DNA of 64,000 nt from Flavobacterium aquicola (GTDB lineage Bacteria > Bacteroidota > Bacteroidia > Flavobacteriales > Flavobacteriaceae): positions 1 through 64,000 of the forward strand of contig NZ_QUNI01000015.1 of NCBI RefSeq assembly GCF_003385115.1, given 5' to 3'. Below the pieces are notes generated by a model, which saw only the letters and a program-made list of their open reading frames with translations, was not told the DNA's origin and did no database searches. Numbering within the stretch: the first letter of the stretch is position 1; the number at the start of each line of letters is the position of its first letter. Position numbers and translations under genes: made by a program. Below are positions 60,059 through 64,000 of this stretch, in pieces.

Positions 60059-62398
60059 TTATTTCTTTGTTTCAATAGTAACTTTTCCAAGTTTACCATT
60101 AAAATGAGCAGATACGCCATAATCGGCAACCGATGTTCCATCGTCAGTTCCTATATCGGCAAGATCATCTACAGAGAATATTCCTGGCTGGGTTTTATCT
60201 AATCTGCCTTCTGCTGTTTTGTTTCCATCAACTGTAATAGTTGCAGCACCGCCTTTTCCTAAACCGCCGCCATCATATTTAAAATCATATACAATAGTAT
60301 GTTTTCCAGGTGCCAAAGCTTGGCTTGATGAAACATTAAAGGACTTCAGACCAAGGTAATTATAGGTAAATACAGGTCTGCCATCTTTTAGATAAAAAGA
60401 AAAACCGCCAAATTTTCCGCCCTGGCAAACGATTACACCATTTGCATTTTCTTTAACTTCTACCTCACTTGTTATAGTATAGGATGTATTTCGTGTATTT
60501 ATAAAAACATCAATTCCCATTCCCTTCATTCCTTCACCGTAGGTAACCTTAGTTCTTTCTCCCATCAGGTCTGGACGCCCAACTGACTTGGCATCAGTTC
60601 TTTCAAATAAGCGATCATCAATTGGAAGTACGTGATATTTTTCTGCCTCAGCCATAAATAGAGCCTGAAGTTCTTTTAGTTTTGCAGGATTTTGTGTCGC
60701 TAAATTTTTGCTTAATGTAAAATCCGCATTTGAGTCATACAAATCCCAAGTATCCTCTAGTAATGTAGCTGTTGGTTTTTGCTTCCAAGCCGGTCTGTGA
60801 ATCGTTCTTGCATACCAGCCATTACTGTAAATAGCTCTGTTACCAAACATTTCGAAGTATTGGGTTGTGTGGCGTTCTTTTGCTTTAGCATCATCAAAAC
60901 TATATAGCATACTTGTTCCTTCAATAGGATCCTGCTGGATTCCATTTACCATTTTTGGTGCAGGAATTTTACAAGCTTCAAATATTGTTGGTGCAATATC
61001 GATAACATGTGCAAACTGTGTACGTACTTCTCCTTTTGCCTTAATGCCAGCCGGCCATCTAATTACCATGCCATTACGGGTTCCCCCAAAATCGGAAGCT
61101 ACCTGTTTAGTATATGAAAAAGGGGCATCCATTGCCACAGCCCATCCCGCAGCAAAGTGTGGATAAGTATTTGGCCCTCCCCATTCGTCAATGTGTTTCA
61201 ACTGATCCTCAACCGTTTCAGGAACCTGATTAAAATAAGTCATTTCATTAAATAAACCATTCATAGTTCCTTCGGCACTGGCTCCGTTATCCCCTGCCAC
61301 ATAAATAAACACGGTGTTGTCCATTACCCCAAGATCATCAATTGCATCATAAAGACGGCCTATTTCATGATCTGTATGTTCTCCAAAACCTGCATACGTT
61401 TCCATCTGACGGGCAAATAATTTTTTCTCATCTGCAGAAAGTTTTCCCCAATCTTTTATATCAGTTGGTTTAGGTCCCAATTGTGCATTCTGAGGTACAA
61501 GTCCTAATCGTTTTTGACGCTCCAATGTTTCCTGTCTAAGCTTATCCCATCCCTGATCGAATTTACCTTTATACTTATCGATGTATTCCTTTGGCGCATG
61601 GTGCGGTGCATGTGTTGCACCTGTAGCAAAATAAATCATAAAAGGCTTATCCGGAGTTAGTGCTTTTTGAAAACGTACCCAGCTGATAGCCTGATTGGTC
61701 ATGTCGGTTGTGAAATGATAATTGGGATCTTTAGGAAGTTCTACTTGAGTTGTTCCGTCGTAAACAAGCGGCGCCCATTGATTAGTCTCTCCGCCAATAA
61801 AACCATAAAATTTATCAAACCCAGAATGAGTTGGCCAGCGATCTAATGAACCTGAAACCGAAATTTCCCACGGCGGAGTTTCATGATACTTCCCAAAAGC
61901 TGCTGTACTGTAGCCGTTTTGTCTCAGCACTTCAGCCATTGGTGTTATAGATTGTGGTCTGATACCGTTATTACCAGGAAAAGCAGTAGCAGTTTCCATA
62001 ATAGATCCTGCATTATTACTATGATGATTGTAACCCGTTAATAATGCAACACGTGTAGGAGAACAAAGTGATGTAGTATGAAAACGGTTATAACTAATTC
62101 CCTCAGTACCTAACTTATCCAGAACAGGCATATTAATAGGTCCTCCAAAACGGCTTGAAGCTCCAAAACCCATATCGTCAATTAAAACGACAACAACATT
62201 GGGAGAGCCTTTCGGGGCAGTAACTTCCCAGCGTGCTGGAGCTTTTGCATTTCTGGCATCCAATTCTTTGTAGGTTTCACGTTCAGGCTGTTTGATTGGG
62301 AGTGAATTTCTATCGAGCTGGTCCTGCGCGGTTACTGTCATTGACAGTATGCTAAAACTAGTTAATAATAGAATTGGAGGGATTTTCAATTTTCGCAT
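60059..62398 (-). CDS. Large periplasmic arylsulfatase
   Basis: A 779-residue sulfatase with signal peptide (ending V-T-A-Q, about 25). The metal site starts V-V-V-V-L-I-D-D-M-G. The catalytic motif is C-S-P-T-R, with the Cys that becomes formylglycine, followed by the L-L-T-G signature. F-G-K-Y-H and G-D-N-G-A-S supply further active-site residues. The C-terminal about 170 residues form a LamG-like beta domain. Length and form resemble the AtsA-type large arylsulfatases. It hydrolyses a sulfate ester of unknown origin. I use ATG 62398 rather than the TTG at 62407. Confidence 0.92.
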   Translation of the reverse strand: MRKLKIPPILLLTSFSILSMTVTAQDQLDRNSLPIKQPERETYKELDARNAKAPARWEVTAPKGSPNVVVVLIDDMGFGASSRFGGPINMPVLDKLGTEGISYNRFHTTSLCSPTRVALLTGYNHHSNNAGSIMETATAFPGNNGIRPQSITPMAEVLRQNGYSTAAFGKYHETPPWEISVSGSLDRWPTHSGFDKFYGFIGGETNQWAPLVYDGTTQVELPKDPNYHFTTDMTNQAISWVRFQKALTPDKPFMIYFATGATHAPHHAPKEYIDKYKGKFDQGWDKLRQETLERQKRLGLVPQNAQLGPKPTDIKDWGKLSADEKKLFARQMETYAGFGEHTDHEIGRLYDAIDDLGVMDNTVFIYVAGDNGASAEGTMNGLFNEMTYFNQVPETVEDQLKHIDEWGGPNTYPHFAAGWAVAMDAPFSYTKQVASDFGGTRNGMVIRWPAGIKAKGEVRTQFAHVIDIAPTIFEACKIPAPKMVNGIQQDPIEGTSMLYSFDDAKAKERHTTQYFEMFGNRAIYSNGWYARTIHRPAWKQKPTATLLEDTWDLYDSNADFTLSKNLATQNPAKLKELQALFMAEAEKYHVLPIDDRLFERTDAKSVGRPDLMGERTKVTYGEGMKGMGIDVFINTRNTSYTITSEVEVKENANGVIVCQGGKFGGFSFYLKDGRPVFTYNYLGLKSFNVSSSQALAPGKHTIVYDFKYDGGGLGKGGAATITVDGNKTAEGRLDKTQPGIFSVDDLADIGTDDGTSVADYGVSAHFNGKLGKVTIETKK

Positions 62399-62813
62399 GG
62401 TTTTCAATTAAATTAATATTAAGTGCATTTTAAGAACGATTATAATTCAACTTGTAAATAAATTAAATATAAATTTATAAAAAAATATACAAAAAGACTG
62501 TAATTGCACCATTATCAATAAATTAAAATAGTACGAATATGTTAATTGATTAAAATATTTGCAATATTAAAAACGCAAAGTCTCTTGAAACTTGCTTTAC
62601 TACAGCAGCAAATGACTTCTTTATATACCATCACATTTTTAATTTGCCATAATTCATTGATTCCTTGCTGCTTTTATATCTTCTGGTACGATCTAAAAAA
62701 ACTATCTTTAATTATCAAAAATCAAAATACTGTTCTTAACTTAACACCATCAATCTTTAGAATAATTTTTTTGAATTTTGCTACTATTTGAATTTAGTAA
62801 ACAACATCCTTTT
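62399..62813. other. Divergent intergenic region, 415 bases
   Basis: AT-rich DNA between the sulfatase and cytochrome genes. It should contain both promoters. Short frames here have no family signal and I see no repeat. Confidence 0.55.
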
Positions 62814-64000
62814 ATGCAGCGTAAGTACATTTTCCTTGTTATTTTTATTCTTCTTTCATTCGCTGCATTCAGATTTTTTATAGTAGACGGCTGTTCTTCC
62901 AAAGAAGAAAAATACAGCGTAATATCTAATGATAACAAAACCTATGCAGGCGACCAGTCCTGCAAAGAATGCCATAAAGGCGAGCACAAGGAATGGACAA
63001 AATCCCATCATTTTATGTCCATGTTACCGCCGTCGGAAAAAACAGTAAAGGGAAATTTTGACAACATCACTCATACCGCCGATGGAGTTACCAGCAGATT
63101 CTTTAAAAAAGGAAATAAATATTTTATAAATACAGAGGGTGAGGATGGCAAAAATCATGATTACGAAGTAAAATATACTTTCGGTTTTACTCCTTTGCAG
63201 CAATATCTAGTTGAATTTCCTGGCGGGAGATTGCAGGTTCCAAGGGTGAGCTGGGACAGTAAACAAAAAAAATGGTTTAACCAATATTCAAAACAGATTG
63301 TATCTTCACACGATTGGCTGCATTGGACTGGAAACTCCCAAAACTGGAATACAATGTGTGCTTCCTGCCACTCGACCAATCTTCAGAAAAATTACAATGA
63401 CAAGACAGACACTTACAAAACTAGTTATAGTATTATGAATGTAAGCTGTGAGAGCTGTCATGGAGCGGGAAAACAACACAACGATTACATTCGTAGTGAA
63501 GATTATAAAGACGGTAATAAAACAAAGGGAAGTTTCTTAAAATTGATTAAAAACGGAAAACAGCTTGAACAAATAAATACTTGTGCTCCTTGTCATGCCC
63601 GAGCATCGGAAATTAGTAATAATCATATTCGCAGCAATGAAATTATGGACAATTATATTCCACAAATTCCAGATAACGAATATTTTTTTGCTGATGGCCA
63701 AATTAATGATGAAGATTATATCTACACCTCTTTTCTGCAAAGCAAAATGTTTAGCAAAGGAGTAAAATGCAGTCATTGTCATAATCCGCATTCCACCAAA
63801 CTAAAAAAAATTGACAATCAAACCTGTCTGCAATGTCATAATCCGCAAAAATACAATGTATCCGCCCATACGTTTCATCCCGTGGGAAGCCAGTCTTCAC
63901 TATGTGTAAGCTGCCACATGCCTGGAAAAATTTATATGGGTAATGATTTAAGACACGACCACAGTTTTAGAGTGCCAAGACCTGACTTATCTGTAACTTA
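62814..64000 (+). CDS. Multiheme c-type cytochrome (3' truncated by window edge)
   Basis: An open frame from ATG 62814 runs off the right edge (395 residues visible). It has an N-terminal hydrophobic segment (about 4-24) for export or anchoring, then seven heme-binding C-x-x-C-H motifs: C-K-E-C-H, C-A-S-C-H, C-E-S-C-H, C-A-P-C-H, C-S-H-C-H, C-L-Q-C-H and C-V-S-C-H. The spacing and the F-G-F-T-P-L-Q-Q-Y segment resemble the cytochrome c554-like group, often followed by TPR repeats. It is probably a periplasmic electron carrier or reductase. The missing C-terminus prevents firmer naming. Confidence 0.9.
   Translation, partial: MQRKYIFLVIFILLSFAAFRFFIVDGCSSKEEKYSVISNDNKTYAGDQSCKECHKGEHKEWTKSHHFMSMLPPSEKTVKGNFDNITHTADGVTSRFFKKGNKYFINTEGEDGKNHDYEVKYTFGFTPLQQYLVEFPGGRLQVPRVSWDSKQKKWFNQYSKQIVSSHDWLHWTGNSQNWNTMCASCHSTNLQKNYNDKTDTYKTSYSIMNVSCESCHGAGKQHNDYIRSEDYKDGNKTKGSFLKLIKNGKQLEQINTCAPCHARASEISNNHIRSNEIMDNYIPQIPDNEYFFADGQINDEDYIYTSFLQSKMFSKGVKCSHCHNPHSTKLKKIDNQTCLQCHNPQKYNVSAHTFHPVGSQSSLCVSCHMPGKIYMGNDLRHDHSFRVPRPDLSVT

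Noticed and set aside
62546..62938. Short frames (81 codons on the plus strand, 62 on the minus strand) before the cytochrome
   Set aside because: They lie in AT-rich upstream DNA or antisense to the cytochrome start and lack any recognisable feature.

Overview
This window looks like a chromosomal segment of a Flavobacterium-like member of the Flavobacteriaceae. The DNA is AT-rich. Genes lack Shine-Dalgarno sites. Several starts are preceded by the Bacteroidota promoter form TAnnTTTG, twice with TTTG 18-20 bases further upstream. The protein families (DUF5018 lipoprotein, TonB receptor with carboxypeptidase-like N-terminus, long TrhO, M28 membrane peptidase, Nramp-UspA fusion) fit the same group. 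I see no tRNA, rRNA, CRISPR array, transposase, integrase or phage gene.

Layout. 1-3 kb: edge of an unknown gene, two heptamer tandem arrays, a DUF5018 lipoprotein and proC. 3-11 kb: a mostly minus-strand housekeeping block (mgtE, ksgA, an AAA/DUF4143 ATPase, a DUF4286 protein, a TPR protein, lgt, serS). 11.6-16 kb: ferritin, a small Cys/Lys-rich protein, a GNAT-nitrilase fusion, a DUF6090-like protein and ssb. 16-20 kb: AraC regulator, acetyltransferase, cupin lipoprotein and alpha/beta hydrolase. 20-31 kb: zinc-ribbon protein, M28 peptidase, GNATs, Fic, rhodanese, LysR, YeeZ-like epimerase, hybrid histidine kinase and EamA exporter. 31-41.6 kb: M13 peptidase, SCO1, feoAB plus a 40-residue Feo partner, lipoproteins, mntR and mntH-UspA. 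41.6-46 kb: TonB receptor, thioredoxin-like protein, bacilliredoxin and DUF2383. 46-51.6 kb: a complete RND efflux operon. 52-60 kb: PPK2, SulP, a DUF6438 lipoprotein, an NAD(P)-binding oxidoreductase, then trhO-trhP-ferredoxin. 60-64 kb: a large arylsulfatase and the start of a multiheme cytochrome c.

The most unusual feature is an architecture seen three times. A conserved gene is intact, an unrelated cargo gene follows its stop codon, and a second copy of the conserved gene's 3' end, including the stop, lies beyond the cargo. The cases are DUF4286 with the AAA/DUF4143 ATPase (copy at 5289-5309), ssb with the DUF6090-like gene (copy at 14488-14608, about 96% identical with only synonymous changes), and the epimerase with the histidine kinase (copy at 30066-30173, 20 of 35 residues identical, next to EamA). 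This suggests short cargo segments repeatedly arriving downstream of conserved genes together with a replacement 3' end. No recombinase is visible.

A second unnamed signal is a dispersed intergenic element with four copies (about 1.74, 17.96, 55.87 and 56.86 kb). Its central hairpin is kept in one copy by a changed stem sequence, which suggests selection on structure.

Functional links: iron and manganese genes dominate the middle (ferritin, feoAB, mntR, mntH, a divergent TonB receptor with a candidate operator). trhO, trhP and a ferredoxin form one likely operon for 5-hydroxyuridine formation at the tRNA wobble position, and TrhO carries the same C-terminal domain as TrhP.
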